From Hysterium pulicare CBS 123377 (Eukaryota; Ascomycota; Dothideomycetes; Hysteriales; Hysteriaceae), in the NCBI GenBank assembly GCA_000467715.1, contig AJFK01000887.1, forward strand, positions 1 through 32,968: a stretch of 32,968 nt of DNA, in the 5' to 3' direction. The number at the start of each line of letters is the position of its first letter. The stretch's first letter is position 1. Position numbers and translations under genes: made by a program. Below the pieces are notes generated by a model. The model was not told the origin of the DNA. It saw only the letters and a program-made list of their open reading frames with translations, and did not search any database. Positions 1 through 11,311 of the stretch are shown one piece after another.

Positions 1-394
1 CGGCAGAACACGCCGCGCACTCCCATTTACGCCCGTCCAGCAGCCAGCCTCTCAACGCCATGCTATTTCGCTTTGTATGATAAAAAACAAAAAAGTTACC
101 CGCCCTAGTACAAGATGCAGAATGTGATGGAATGAATGGTATAGGAACACTTTAAATCAAAAAAGGAAGGAACATGTACTGGATATTGGTTGAATTTTGC
201 GTGAGCTTTAATACCATCTAGGGGACTGCATGCAATTGAAACAAATGACCGCCGTTTCTAATGTTTGTGTTTGTGAATGAATCGGTATGTGGGTGAGGTT
301 ATGTACGGAGTTTCGGGGTGCAATGATGTGGGTTTATATTTACAGGTCGATTGATGGACATGATTTCGTGTCGAGTAATTCGGTCTGTCGCAAT
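1..394. other. Intergenic left edge, no gene seen
   Basis: This stretch lies downstream of the minus-strand reductase gene. No convincing coding frame is present. The first 100 or so bases are GC-richer and could hold the last codons of a gene that starts outside the window, but none of the three plus frames is recognisable. The rest is AT-rich and resembles 3' flanking sequence. Confidence 0.4.
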
Positions 395-2384
395 TTACCA
401 AGTTTCCTGTCGATAGTTAGCAATAGGTTCACGAAAATAGTTGTTAGACAAGACTTACTGCAATGTATTGACCGTCTTCCTTCTTCTTCTGCCAGAACTC
501 CTTCGCCTCCTTCTCAGCAAGACCACCCTTCTCCATAGTTACATCCACGAGAGCCTTTTCAACTCCCTCACCCATGCCCTTAGCGCTACCACAAACAAAA
601 ATTCTTCCGTCTAGTGCATTGATGACAAACCAGACGATATCTGCTTGGGCTCGGACTTCATCCTGAACATACTTGACTTCAGTCTTGTCGGCCTTGGGCC
701 TGCGACTCTCGACTACGCGTTTGACTTCGGCTTCATGATCTCCAAGTTCGCCCGAGTAGAGTTCATCGAGCATAGAATCTCGAACTCCTTGGACGAGCCA
801 AATCTTGTTGGCGCAATTGGCATTCTTCAGCCTGTTCAAGATGAATCCTCTGAAAGGAGCAATGCCGACACCAGCACCAATCAGCATCATTGGGCCTTCT
901 CCGCCGAATTGACGGGAAAGGGGGTTCGCCATGAGGCCGCGGAACATGGGAACGCGAAGGTCTAGGATAGAACGAGGATCGATGCCTTCATTCTCGGCAG
1001 TGATGAAGGCATTGGCGGTGCGTTCAAGAAATCCACTTCCTACACCGGTACGAACAGAATTCGGGGCATGCCAATCGGGTGTTTCGTGAACGGTGACCGC
1101 CATTTCAATGAGTCGGCGGTTTCCGGGGAGTCCGGGTCTGGCCGAGGAAATGTGTGGATCGTTGGAAAGCGAATAGAAACGTGGCATGAGTTGAGTGAGG
1201 ACGGAAAGCAAGGCCGGAAGAGGTGGTTTAGCCGATGGGAATGCATGTAGCAGCTGCGCAATTGTAAGGTGAGAAGTAGTTCGTAGGTCGCAGAAAGCGC
1301 CTTGTCCTTGCGCTGCGGAAAGATACATGAGGATCTTCTTCTCGTTGGGCGCATCGGCATATTCAGCCATGAGACGTAGGATATGCTTCGTTGGTGGGCT
1401 AGATTGAATGTCTGCACACCAGGTGAGGAGTTCTCGACGCGTAGTGACAAGTTCGCGTGGTTTCTCATCGCCCCAAATGGTAGGCCAGCGGCCATTTTGG
1501 GTCTTCAGAACAACTGGCTTGTCACGAACGAACTTGGGAATGCAGAGAATGTCGAAGAGCTCGTCAACTATCTCCGTCGCGTTTGGTGGGCAGATACCGA
1601 TGGCACCTCCAACTTTGAAATCCACACCTCCTTCATCCGGGTAATCGGTTACGTCGATATCAAAATGGAATGTTCGCTTCTCAGCTCCGCGTTTCGTCAA
1701 TTCTCGTGCGTGATAGACGGGTGCAGAGTAGACATTGTATGGTGGATGAGGTTGGACGAACTCGGGGGGCTGTTTATGCACTGCGGAGACGGGTCTCTCT
1801 TCCTTTTGCGAGAATGTTTCAAATGACATTGTAACAGGTGGAAGTTCAGTAACGTTGGTGAGCTCGGTGTTCAGTCCGAGGGGACCCAGTTTGAGGTTGA
1901 GACTTCTGAAAGCCTGGTTGTCTGGTATCACGACAGGTTCAAAATCTGGAGACGCCGTGTCCGGAACGAGGGTGTTCAACAAGCAGCATCCTCCTCCACA
2001 GCATTGACTTATTAGCTTTGTAGCTGTCTCGCCATCTCCTAGCAGCCTCCTGATGTCTGCAGGACTTTCCGAGATGAGCGTGGTTGATGCGCGTCGTTGT
2101 TTGTTATTGTTATTGTCCGAGAAATTCATAGATGCAGCAGGTAGTTCTTTCAATTGATCCACCAGTTCATCCATCTGAGGCTCAGTTCCCGGCGTCGAGG
2201 GGGCTTCGGAGTCGCTCGTCCAGTCTATCGACTCACCCGAGGAGCGAGGCGAGATGGAGTCTGGTTTTGAGGGCCTGAGGGTAAGTTCGGGGACACTTCG
2301 AGGTTCGCAAGGTATAGGATCGTTGGGATGGGAAGTTGAGCATGACGGTATCCGTCGTTGCTCTTGCTGTGTTGTGGTGGCCAT
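395..2384 (-). CDS. FAD/NADPH reductase of the cytochrome P450 reductase family, lacking a flavodoxin domain
   Basis: Two exons, 2384..459 and 406..395, give 645 aa. The 52-bp intron has donor GTAAGT, branch TGCTAAC and acceptor CAG. The second exon encodes only ETW and the stop, so the protein ends GQYIAETW, with the terminal aromatic residue usual in diflavin reductases. Reading through the intron would give the wrong tail AVSLV. Visible motifs are RFYSLS for FAD binding (about 402-407), GAGVGIAPFRG for NADPH binding (about 503-513) and VCGSAKGMG (about 597-605). The first 200 residues are low-complexity and carry CCGGGCC (about 128-134) instead of an FMN-binding flavodoxin domain. The family passes hydride from NADPH to FAD; the electron acceptor here is unknown. 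I chose the ATG at 2384 because the open frame upstream of it has no ATG. Confidence 0.85.
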
Positions 2385-2479
2385 GCTGAATGATGAATGC
2401 CGTGTCGTTGGCAATGGATGAGTGCCGCGGTAGAGGGGAGTGGTAGAGGCGGGGATTGTGGGTGCGACAAAGAAAGAGC

Positions 2480-2571
2480 CTGAATAATTGCGACATGGTT
2501 AGCAAGCGTTGTTAAACCTTCTATCAAATTGTTTCTTGCATGCTGAGTTGTTGAGTCGGACAACTCCTTAC
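2480..2571 (-). other. Possible 5' leader intron of the FAD/NADPH reductase gene
   Basis: On the minus strand, a donor GTAAGG at 2571 is followed by a branch-like TGCTAAC and an acceptor TTCAG ending at 2480, about 95 bases upstream of the chosen ATG. The motifs and the 92-bp length suit a fungal intron in the untranslated leader. This is inferred from motifs only; RNA reads would decide it. Confidence 0.4.
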
Positions 2572-4195
2572 TTTTCTCTCGCCGCGGACGACGGAGAAGA
2601 GCGATGATGGAATTTTTGATCGATCTGATAAGATCGTGGGGGTTGCGGATACTCACTTGTGGGTGGCTGCAGCGCAGGCAAACGAGAAAAGAGAAGCGGG
2701 CCCCTGCGAGCAAGGCGATAAAGCGTGATTGTCGACAGGATGAATAGTCAATTGAAGGTAATCTTGAGGGTAGTAGGTGTGAACAGGTGTAGGTGGGTGA
2801 AATGGTAAAAGTACGGTGATGTGGGCCCGGGCTGGAAAGATGGAGCGTCTTGAGCCAGAGCTGCCGATCGAAAGCGCAAGAGGCTGAACAAGAGCATGAT
2901 GAACAAATTGCCAATCCTGACCAACCCTAGATTTGGTGCCATGCCGAATCGCTTACCCGATCGCGGAAAACATGCCGTGTTGTCACTCCACGCCTCCTGC
3001 TTCTCCCGAACGGACTTATCGAGCATTCACTTATACATGATGCACCCATTCGGCTCGGCTTAGATGACACCTTAATTACAATGGTATTGTTGTTGCTCTG
3101 CAGCAGCATCGTTACTTCTAAAAAAGGGTATCTGGGGACGCACTAGAACTTGCAGCTGAGTCAATCATCAACGAAGTCAGCTACCTTCCAGTTCTTCAAC
3201 CCACCATGAAGACCCGGCAACTCTTTGCCGGTAGTTTTGACGCCAGGAAAGACACCAAACTCTAGAATTGGCTTTCTAACTTGAGTCCTGCGACATAATA
3301 CCGTGGCTTCTACACGCCATTTCACATGCTCTGGAAACCCTTCCTTATCGCAGGCTACAAATCCAAACCTACGGCTGAGCGACACGACGACAGCTGAGTC
3401 ACTGTTCAGCACGCCATACCTGCAAGTATTTCCAATCCACTGCATGCAGGAACCACTCCAAACTTTCGTCGCAGAAACGCAAAGCTATCAGGCATCGGGT
3501 CAAACAGCCAGAAATAGAGATGTGGGGACAATGCGTTGCTGTGCATGAAACATCTAGAAGGCGTGTTTCCCCCTAACCACGCGTTTAATTAGGTGGCCTT
3601 GGCTAATAAAAATACATTCCTACACATAGCAACGTAAGTCTTTTCGTCAGTCTAGGCTTTGGACTGCTATAGTGGAGTAGGATGTTTTGTACAGCAGTTG
3701 AGCAGACTAATTCAACGGTTTCTGCGATGCCCCACAGGTTCTGTGTTCTCTCTCGAGCCTATCGCCGACATCGCTCACACACCAAAATGCCATCCCCCAC
3801 ATCGAAGTACCTATGTGTTATCGCCACTTGCTCCGCACCCAGTGCCGGAAGAGGAAACATTCAGTTTGAAGATCACAAGCACTCAAGCCATTGACGACAT
3901 TCACGATCAAAGTAGGGTGTCACGAGTTGTACTACTAATGAGAACTAAGTAGGCATCGGTTAGATATGCCCATCTCATGATCCCCATTAGAAATTGTACT
4001 TGTTCTGTTGTCACCATTCTACAAATATGATTTGGGTTCGGTCCATGCATTGAGATAGGTTGACTGCTTAATACGAACCTCGATCTTAGTATAGTAGGTA
4101 AGTCCGGTTTAGGCGAGTCGGGAAAAGGAAAATAATATACATATTATATTTCTTCACAAACTTTTTAACATGAGATTTCCATCACAACAACATCC
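2572..4195. other. Intergenic region with an unrecognised 94-codon ORF
   Basis: This is the 5' flank of the reductase gene and the 3' flank of the cupin gene. A minus-strand ATG-started ORF at 3161..3445 (94 codons) has fairly protein-like composition, for example the run SRRFGFVACDKEGF. I recognise no family, and it has no paired exons. Overlapping plus-strand ORFs at 3303..3548 and 3659..3952 look random. I do not call a gene here. Confidence 0.4.
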
Positions 4196-4982
4196 TCACT
4201 CATCATAAGGTCCCCCCTCCTCCTTAACCTTCCCATCCCTCTCATTCTCCCCCTTACTCCTCTGACTCCACCCGGGCGCCTCATCAACACCCTCCTCCTC
4301 CTCCTTATCCCCCTGTTCCTTAGTCTTATGCACCGAGCTCGTCTTATGTTCCGCGGGACTATAAACCGTGATCAACTCCAGCGGCACATCCCCCGTATTA
4401 ACAAACTGATGCTGCGTCCCCGCCGGCACAACCACCACATCCGAAGCCTTGAGATCCTGGTCTTTGCCCGCGACGGTCGCGCGGCCTTTGCCGGATGTGA
4501 AGAGCAGGATTTGATCGACTGTGTGGACCTGTACATTTACCAATCAGCCTTCCCACTTCCCCAAACGCTCAATTCTTTTTTGTTGTTGGTGATGGCGAAG
4601 GTAGGGGGAGTGTGTAGATGCACTCTTGAACGGGAAAGCAGAGAAGAAAACTGACTTCATCCCCAATATCCCCACCCACAGGGATCTCCATCGCGACAAG
4701 CTGGCTATAAAGCCCCGTATGCAGCACCGTTCTGAAATCGCCGAATCGTCGCACTTCGCTCATTAGGCCGGGGAAATGCACCATTCGGTGTTTCGGCGGT
4801 TTATCGTCTCGATTACCAATCATCTTGAACGAGTGCTCCTTTGACATCCTCGAAGAAGTCGAGAAATATGCTGCGCAAGGAATGCCGGATTTCAGTATAT
4901 AGCGTGAAGTTGAGAATGGTTGCTTTACGAAGATAGTGGAATTGGACTGATGGGAAATTGATTGAGCTGCTGATTTGAACAT
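4196..4982 (-). CDS. Cupin-domain protein
   Basis: Two exons, 4982..4656 and 4528..4196, give 219 aa. The 127-bp intron (donor GTCAGT, acceptor ACAG) splits the cupin core, and splicing restores GGDIGDEVHTVDQILLF. The second cupin motif is PAGTQHQFVN. The first motif keeps one His (about 111) followed by DQ, rather than the classic HxH plus Glu, so metal binding is uncertain. This is a single-domain RmlC-like cupin; the substrate is unknown. The C-terminal tail is highly charged and rich in Glu, Lys and Gly. The first 45 residues are rich in Ser, Arg and Lys and end FSTSSR, like a mitochondrial presequence. A second in-frame Met at residue 46 (MSKEHSFKM, nt 4847) starts where cytosolic cupins of this type usually begin. 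Confidence 0.85.
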
Positions 4983-5646
4983 TTGGGAATTCTTGTTAGA
5001 GGGTTGATGTATTTATGCTATGTTACTTATGTACTTAGTTTTCCAACCAGTTCCTTCTAGTACCCCATCATCATTCATCTAGACTCTGTTGCTCATGTCG
5101 TGTTTCTGGAGCGTGATGATGACGTCAGAGATATTGCCCTTGTTCCCTGGACATCGTCATGCAACAAAGGACTACGAACATGGATGTGATTGGTGCGGAC
5201 ATGTACATGGTAGTTGAGACTCTGTGATTGGCAAAGACGATGTTAATAAGCGGGTGTCACTGTTACTAAAAGTTATACTGAGGACTTCCTCGGAGGGATA
5301 CCATGCATTCGTTTCTGCTACGAGAAAGTTATAATCGGAGTTAATATTTAGTTGCTTCATGGTAAATACCTAGATAAGTAGATAGGTAGGAGTGGAGGAT
5401 AATATACAACAATGTCAAGGTTTATCAAAAAGCCTCCATCTCATTCACAACGCGATGACATTATTTCAAAATATGATGTCTGCCAGAGCTCAAACGAGCC
5501 AGGCTAAGAGAAACCGAAACTCCAGAATGCCCATGCAATAGATACCACAGGATACAAAGCCTCCAACATGATAGAAAATCCTCGATTGTTGAAAGGAAGG
5601 GAAAGGATAAAGAGATTCGTCGGTAATGCAAGTTTTATCCACCACT
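4983..5646. other. Intergenic, promoter side of the cupin gene
   Basis: This is the 5' flank of the cupin gene and the 3' flank of the ABC transporter gene. It is AT-rich with short TAGATAGGTAGG-like runs near 5370-5392. Short minus-strand ORFs at 5172..5360 and 5490..5726 lack recognisable features. I see no RNA gene or repeat. Confidence 0.4.
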
Positions 5647-8084
5647 TCATCTACGTCCAGGAGTAGAAGGCGTAGAAGGCGTCTCAACACGTGTCGCATC
5701 CGCCTCAATCTCCTCGCCCCCCTCACTCACATCTTCAGCTTCCAAATCCGCCTCAATTTCTTCTCTTTCCGTTGGACGCGGTCCTTTCTCTGGCTCGCCA
5801 CCGCTAATCTGCCACTCCATAAGTTTGGTGAACGCGCCATGTGGGTTCGAGGCGAGTTCTGAATATGTTCCTTCTTCGGCGACATTTCCATCTGGCCCGA
5901 TGCAGATGATGCGGTCGGAGCGCTTGATGGTGGACAGGCGGTGGGCTATGCTGATCGTGGTGTTCTTTTCGCGGAGGAGGACGCCTAGGGCTTGGTTTAC
6001 GAGCGTCTCGGATTCTGCGTCGAGTGCACCTAGGTAGGATTAGCTGAATGTGTCAACTGGGGACAGCTTGGAAACATACTTGTAGCTTCGTCGAGAATGA
6101 GAATGTCGGGCTGTTTGATTAAAGCTCGTGCAATTGCAATACGCTGCTTCTGTCCTCCAGACAACTGCGTACCTCGAGCACCTACGTGCGTTTCTAGGCC
6201 ATCAGGCTATAGTATATTAGCTCAACGACCCTGAGCCAGAGTTAGATTTGCAAAACTTACGAAGTCACTGATGAACTGGCAATTGGCCTTTCGAGCCGCC
6301 GTGACGATCTCAGTACGGGTGGCATTCGGTATTCCATATGCGATATTCTCAGCAATAGTCCCAGAAAAAAGCACAGGTTCCTGGCCAACATATCCAATCT
6401 TCCTTCGCAGCTGTTTCGCATTTAGTTTAGTGATGTCGCGGCCATCAATCGTGATCGCCCCGCTTGTAGGGACGTAAAATCGAAGTAGCAAGCTGGCAAC
6501 GGTCGACTTCCCTGCTCCGCTAGGTGCTACGATAGCAACATTCATGCCTTGCTCAATTGTGAAGTTCAGGTCCTTGAAAATCATGACGGCTGGTCGAGTG
6601 GGATAGCTAAAGGAGACTTTCTCAAATTTGATGGGACCTTGGGCGGACTTGACTGGCTCTCCTCTTGTTGGTGGTATCGTGGGATCTCGATCTTGGAGTT
6701 CGAATAGACGACTGGCAGCACCAACACCTTTCATCATTTCACCCCAAAATCCGGACAGGCCGACCATGCTAGAGCCGGCATAGGCGGTGTACATCAAGAA
6801 TGAAGATAATTCTCCAATCGTGATAGCTCCGGACTTGACCATGCTGCCACCCACGTAAAGAACTGCAATGACAGTAAGATTACCCATAAGGCCTGTACTT
6901 CCATAGAATGTTGCTGCAACAATTGCTTCACGTTTCCCAAGCTCGAATATCCTCTTTACCTGGCGGTTATAACGTCCTACTTCTTGCATCTCGCCAGCAA
7001 ATGCTTGACTGGTTTTCACATTGCCTAATCTTTCTTCGGCAACCTTAGTCAAGGTTCCAAGATTCTTCTGGATTTTCCTGCTGAGATTCCGCAACATCCT
7101 ACCAGAGATGAATGCGGCAATAGCGACAGGTGGTCCAACGAGTGCGAGGATTCCGGTTAGTTTCAGGCTCACCCAGCCCATCATTGCGAATCCAGCTGCT
7201 CCGCTGACTACTGAACGAAGTCCATCAGATAAATTCTGAGTGATACTTTTGCCCACGATAATGGTGTCAGACCCAAGGCGAGAGATCAGGTCTCCGACCC
7301 GATTCGCATCGAAAAACTCGGCATTTTGGACGAAGGTTTTCTTGTAGAGCTTCGATCGTAGTCGTGCAACGATTCGTTCACCGACAATTCGTAGAATGAT
7401 GATTCGCCCGAAATTTGCTATTGCGCCAGTAGTAAGGATACCAGCTAACGCCAAATAGAATGTCGACATATCCATTCCAAAAAGCATATCTTTCGCGCCC
7501 TCCCCTTGTGTTGCAATATCCAGTATCTTCCCAATCGAGAACGGGACGGACATGGAGACTCCCGACGAGATCAAAAGGAATAGGAAGGCCCAAGAGAGTG
7601 TCCCGAGTTCCGGTCTAGCGATCTTGACTAATCTCCATAATTCCTTCATACCCCCAGCATTGGCGCCTGGTGCACCTTCTTTACTCAGCTTCGCACTCAG
7701 ATTGACTTGCGCGGCAGCAGATGCCTTCTCCGACTTCACGAAGCCTTGGTCTTCCTCGTCATGCTCCTCTACGTTGAAGACCCCCTTCTCTTTCATCTCA
7801 TCCTGATAGGACTGCTTTTGCCGCGTCTTTGTAGCCACATCACGCTTCTCCTGCGCTAATGTTCGCGAAGCGGAGAATATTCGATATTGGGAATGTGAGA
7901 TGTGCACAGGTAGGGAGTGTGGTGGAACCGGGTATAGGGAACTTCGGGCTAGCTTTGCGGAGGGTAACGTGAGTGACGGTCGAGAGGAAATGTGTCGAAT
8001 GGGTATCGATTGTATCCGGGAGAAAAGAGCTCCATTCCCAGGGCTTTGCCAGGCCTTCGCCGTGAGTGAGAGAGAGCCGCGCAT
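5647..8084 (-). CDS. mdl1: Mitochondrial ABC half-transporter, Mdl1/ABCB10-like
   Basis: Three exons, 8084..6261, 6206..6080 and 6029..5647, give 777 aa. The introns are 54 and 50 bp (GTAAGT..ATAG and GTATGT..CTAG). Without splicing, the signature motif and Walker B are lost. An N-terminal stretch of about 80 residues rich in Arg and Ser looks like a mitochondrial presequence. A six-helix ABC membrane domain follows (about 150-460), then the nucleotide-binding domain: Walker [10 protein letters not shown] (520-528), Q-loop VGQEP (566-570), signature LSGGQKQR (623-630), Walker [13 protein letters not shown] (643-654) and H-loop His680. Mdl1-type proteins export peptides or other solutes from the mitochondrial matrix as dimers. 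Two oddities are Ala in place of the usual first Gly of Walker A, and an acidic tail ending [11 protein letters not shown]. The assignment to Mdl1 rather than Mdl2 is tentative. Confidence 0.9.
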
Positions 8085-8909
8085 GGCCCGCGCGGATGTA
8101 ATAGTGAACGCAACTGAGGCTACCTTAAATGCAAGATGGGGGAAATATATGAGAGTCTGCCAGACATGTCGTGAACGAGCAATAGTTCAGACAATGGAGA
8201 GTTTGGCGTGTGTCAAGCTCCTGGAGAAACAAAAGTTCGTTCTCGGCTTCGGACATGACGAAAGGAATCGGCGGAAGAAACACGTGCCGTCGCGTAGCTC
8301 TGGACCAATTTGTCCAGCGCTAGTCCATAAAGGTTCAACCATCATGACGCCTTTCATATTTGTGTAACCGTCTACAGTATACCTATCATAGCAGTTGAAT
8401 GCCGCGAATATTTTTGAGTTTGGCGACGGGAATAGCGGCCTTTTCATTCTCTTCTGTATTCCCTTTTGGACTATTAAGTATGTGGATGCTAGTTAATCGT
8501 CTGAGAACCATGTTCTTTTCATTCAGCATCAAACTACATATCCCCATGTTCAACAGCAGCCCGAATAACGCTTTCTCTACGCCATGTCATATCCCTTCAA
8601 TTTTGTGATATGCGCATGCCTCCCACATGTCCATTCCCCGGCCAAAGGGCACAAGGCCTTATTGCTGAACCTATGCAATATCCTACACACCCTCCAATGT
8701 ATGTCCTGTACTAATATAAACGTGTTGTACAGATATTACTTCCGGAAGCCATTCGTTCGTTCGTGCGTGCGTGCTCGCTGTGCTCTGCTTGAAGATGTTC
8801 CCAGACCATATAACGCCGAGCTAAAATGCAAAATACCTACCTTTACCAGTCATGCAAATGTGGAATCATGATGCGAATCTCGGAGCGTGCTGACAGCATA
8901 AATGAAGGA
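8085..8909. other. Intergenic between the ABC transporter and glucanase genes
   Basis: This is the upstream flank of the ABC gene and the 3' flank of the glucanase gene. It has a short tetranucleotide-like run (cgtt/cgtg units, about 8754-8775). The plus ORF 7900..8367 is mostly antisense to the ABC presequence. No gene or RNA is recognised. Confidence 0.4.
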
Positions 8910-11311
8910 CTACGACGCTGTCTTGCCGCCACAATCGGGGATGCTAAGCCCAGATTTAAGGTTTCGATTGATATCCATCAAGCCCCATTTATCTTCCCAT
9001 TCCTTGCCAGGCGTGTCGTATTGGATCTTCCAGGGCTCGTCGAACGCCTCAAACCTGTCGTTATATTAGTACAGTTCCTCTGCTCTGACTGTTTCCCCAA
9101 AGCCCGTTTCGTAGTAGGATGGAAATAAGATAAAACTAAAAGAAGACATTCGTACCAAAAATACTCAGTTCCATTTTCCAAGCTCTGGCAAACGAAATCC
9201 GACATGAATGTATTCATCTCATCAATCCCAGCAATACTGCCATTCGTGGCAGAAGTACACGTCGGAGAAGAACCACAATCTTTTCCGCCGGCGGATGGCC
9301 ATCCCACCTCACTAATGATCTGTCTCGTGCTATTAGTTCCCGCAGCCGAGGAAGTCAGCATGACATCGTGCGATTGCCAGAAATCCCAAGTCCAAGCAGC
9401 TCCGTTCTCGACGAGTTGACCGGCGAAGAATGGATGAATGTTGGACATTACGATATCGACTTTCGAGGCCATGTCCGAAGTCCAATTATCTCCTAGATCG
9501 GACGTTGAGACAGGAAGATCGATACCCTTAGATGTAATGTTCGTCTTCACGTCACTGATGACCTTGAGGAGTTCCGTCTCAGTAAGGTCTTTGCGGTAAA
9601 GTACCTCATTTCCGATGATAATCCCTTTGAAAACCTTTGCGTCGTTATGGTCTAGGATATCCCACATTTGGGCGAGTTGTCTCGAGTTTGTGGTATCGTT
9701 GTTCCCTAGCCATACGCCCAGCCAGACTTTCATATCTGTGAGTTGAAGACGGTCGATGGAGTGTAAGACCATTTCAGTTTGGTTGCAGTCTGTGCCATAG
9801 AGGCGGACTGCATTTGTTAATTGGGAGAGGACCGCCATGTCGCGGGTGACATTATTCTGTGACGGTGGAGAATGCAGGCAATCGGGGTATTGGGTGTTTA
9901 GAGGGGTGTAGTCCATTCCCGGGAAGACCTTGTGGAGGTTTTTGTTGTTCATGAGAGCCTTGATTTCGGAAGAATTCATGTCTAGGTCATTTTTATTGTC
10001 GTTGGCGACGCTTTGGGCATTGGCGGCAGAGCTGGAATCGTTGCTTTTGCGAGAGAGAACACCTCCTACCACGCCCCCTACGATGGCACCAACGACGATT
10101 AAGGCGAGAACAGTTCCCACGATCCATGCCCTTCGTTTGTTGCCAGATTGTTGACGACTAAGCCATTCACTCTTCTCGACAGCAGAGGGGTTTCCGAAAT
10201 CGTGTGGCCCACCAGCACCAGTTCCACCCGGAACAGATGAGTATTTACCGCTTGCATCCCGGGTACCGAATGCTCCAAACGCTCCGGCTGCTGCGCCCGC
10301 GCCCGCGCCTGCTCCAGCGGCAGCTTTGGCCGCGTCTCCACTGGTGCTTCTCGATCCAAATCCCAACAATGATTTTCTTTTCTGCCCTCCTGGTGCAAAG
10401 GTATCATCTCCGTCATCAGCGATGTCGTGGGGGTTGATGGTCCCCATTGCGGGTGCGAGATCGAGATTGCTGGAAGAATAACGGTTGTAAGGACTATCAT
10501 GATAGGAATATGCATTCGAAGGTGGAGAAAATGGTCCGTCCAAAGGGATACTGCGTTCCGAGTTATGCTCACTTCCAACCATCACCCCTGGAGCGTATGC
10601 AGCAGCTGCAAGTGGTACTTGAGAAGAGTACGAGGTTTGCGGCTGGATGGGTCGTCGTGGCACAGCGTCCGGACCAGTATATCCATAGGGTAGGCTCGTA
10701 TTACTCATGTTTAAATCTCTCTCCTGAGGCAGAGCTGTCGGGCCAGCGATTCCATTCCCAGATCGTCCCCAGTTATCGATATCTCGCAGAGCTTGGACTC
10801 CACTCTCCCTCTCATTCGTGTTGGCAACGCCCATAGCTATACCTGCTATTCCTCCTCCTACTGCACCTTGACCGAGGTTATCCATTCCAGGTGTCGTGAA
10901 AGACTGTCTTCGCTGCTGGGTTGGGTTTGCGTACGCTCCTCCTCCTCCTCTTCCTCCTCCACCAGCATATGAAGGTGGTGGAGATTGGCTGACAGGTCTT
11001 CGAGGAATCGTCATATTCCGTGGAAGTGTCTCTTGGCCGGCGGGTGGTGATACGGATGAGCTAGAGTTCGGCGGAGAAACCCCGTACTGTCTCTGTGACT
11101 GCATTTGACTGTATGCACTCCCAGGATGCATACCAAGTGGAATATTTCGATGTGCAGGCGGTAGTGGCGGGGCTTGAGCTTCTATGGGAGAGATTTGCGA
11201 TGCTTCATCGTGGTGGTAAGGCTGGGGGTTTCGGTAGCCATGACTTCCTGGTTGCAAGGCACCTTCATCGTGGTAATTGAATGAAAAACTTCGCTCGGGA
11301 GGGCCAGACAT
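8910..11311 (-). CDS. btgC: Membrane-anchored GH17 glucan endo-1,3-beta-glucosidase, BtgC-like
   Basis: Two exons, 11311..9156 and 9054..8910, give 766 aa. The 101-bp intron (donor GTACGA, acceptor ACAG) is needed to continue EYFW into FEAFDEPWK and reach the C-terminal [10 protein letters not shown]. The first 390 residues form a disordered, cytosolic-type tail rich in Pro, Ser, Gly and Tyr. One membrane segment follows (395-419), preceded by KRRAW, which suggests a type II orientation. The catalytic GH17 domain follows (about 465-766). The expected acid/base Glu is in [11 protein letters not shown] (E569) and the nucleophile in [11 protein letters not shown] (E668). The extracellular domain carries many N-glycosylation sequons. 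BtgC-type enzymes cleave or remodel cell-wall beta-1,3-glucan. The domain is complete. Confidence 0.93.

Noticed and set aside
3161-3445. 94-codon minus-strand ORF with protein-like composition
   Set aside because: No family, no partner exon and no supporting context; kept only as a note in the intergenic entry.
7900-8367. Plus-strand ORF of 155 codons
   Set aside because: It mostly overlaps the ABC transporter presequence and promoter in antisense, and its composition is random-looking.
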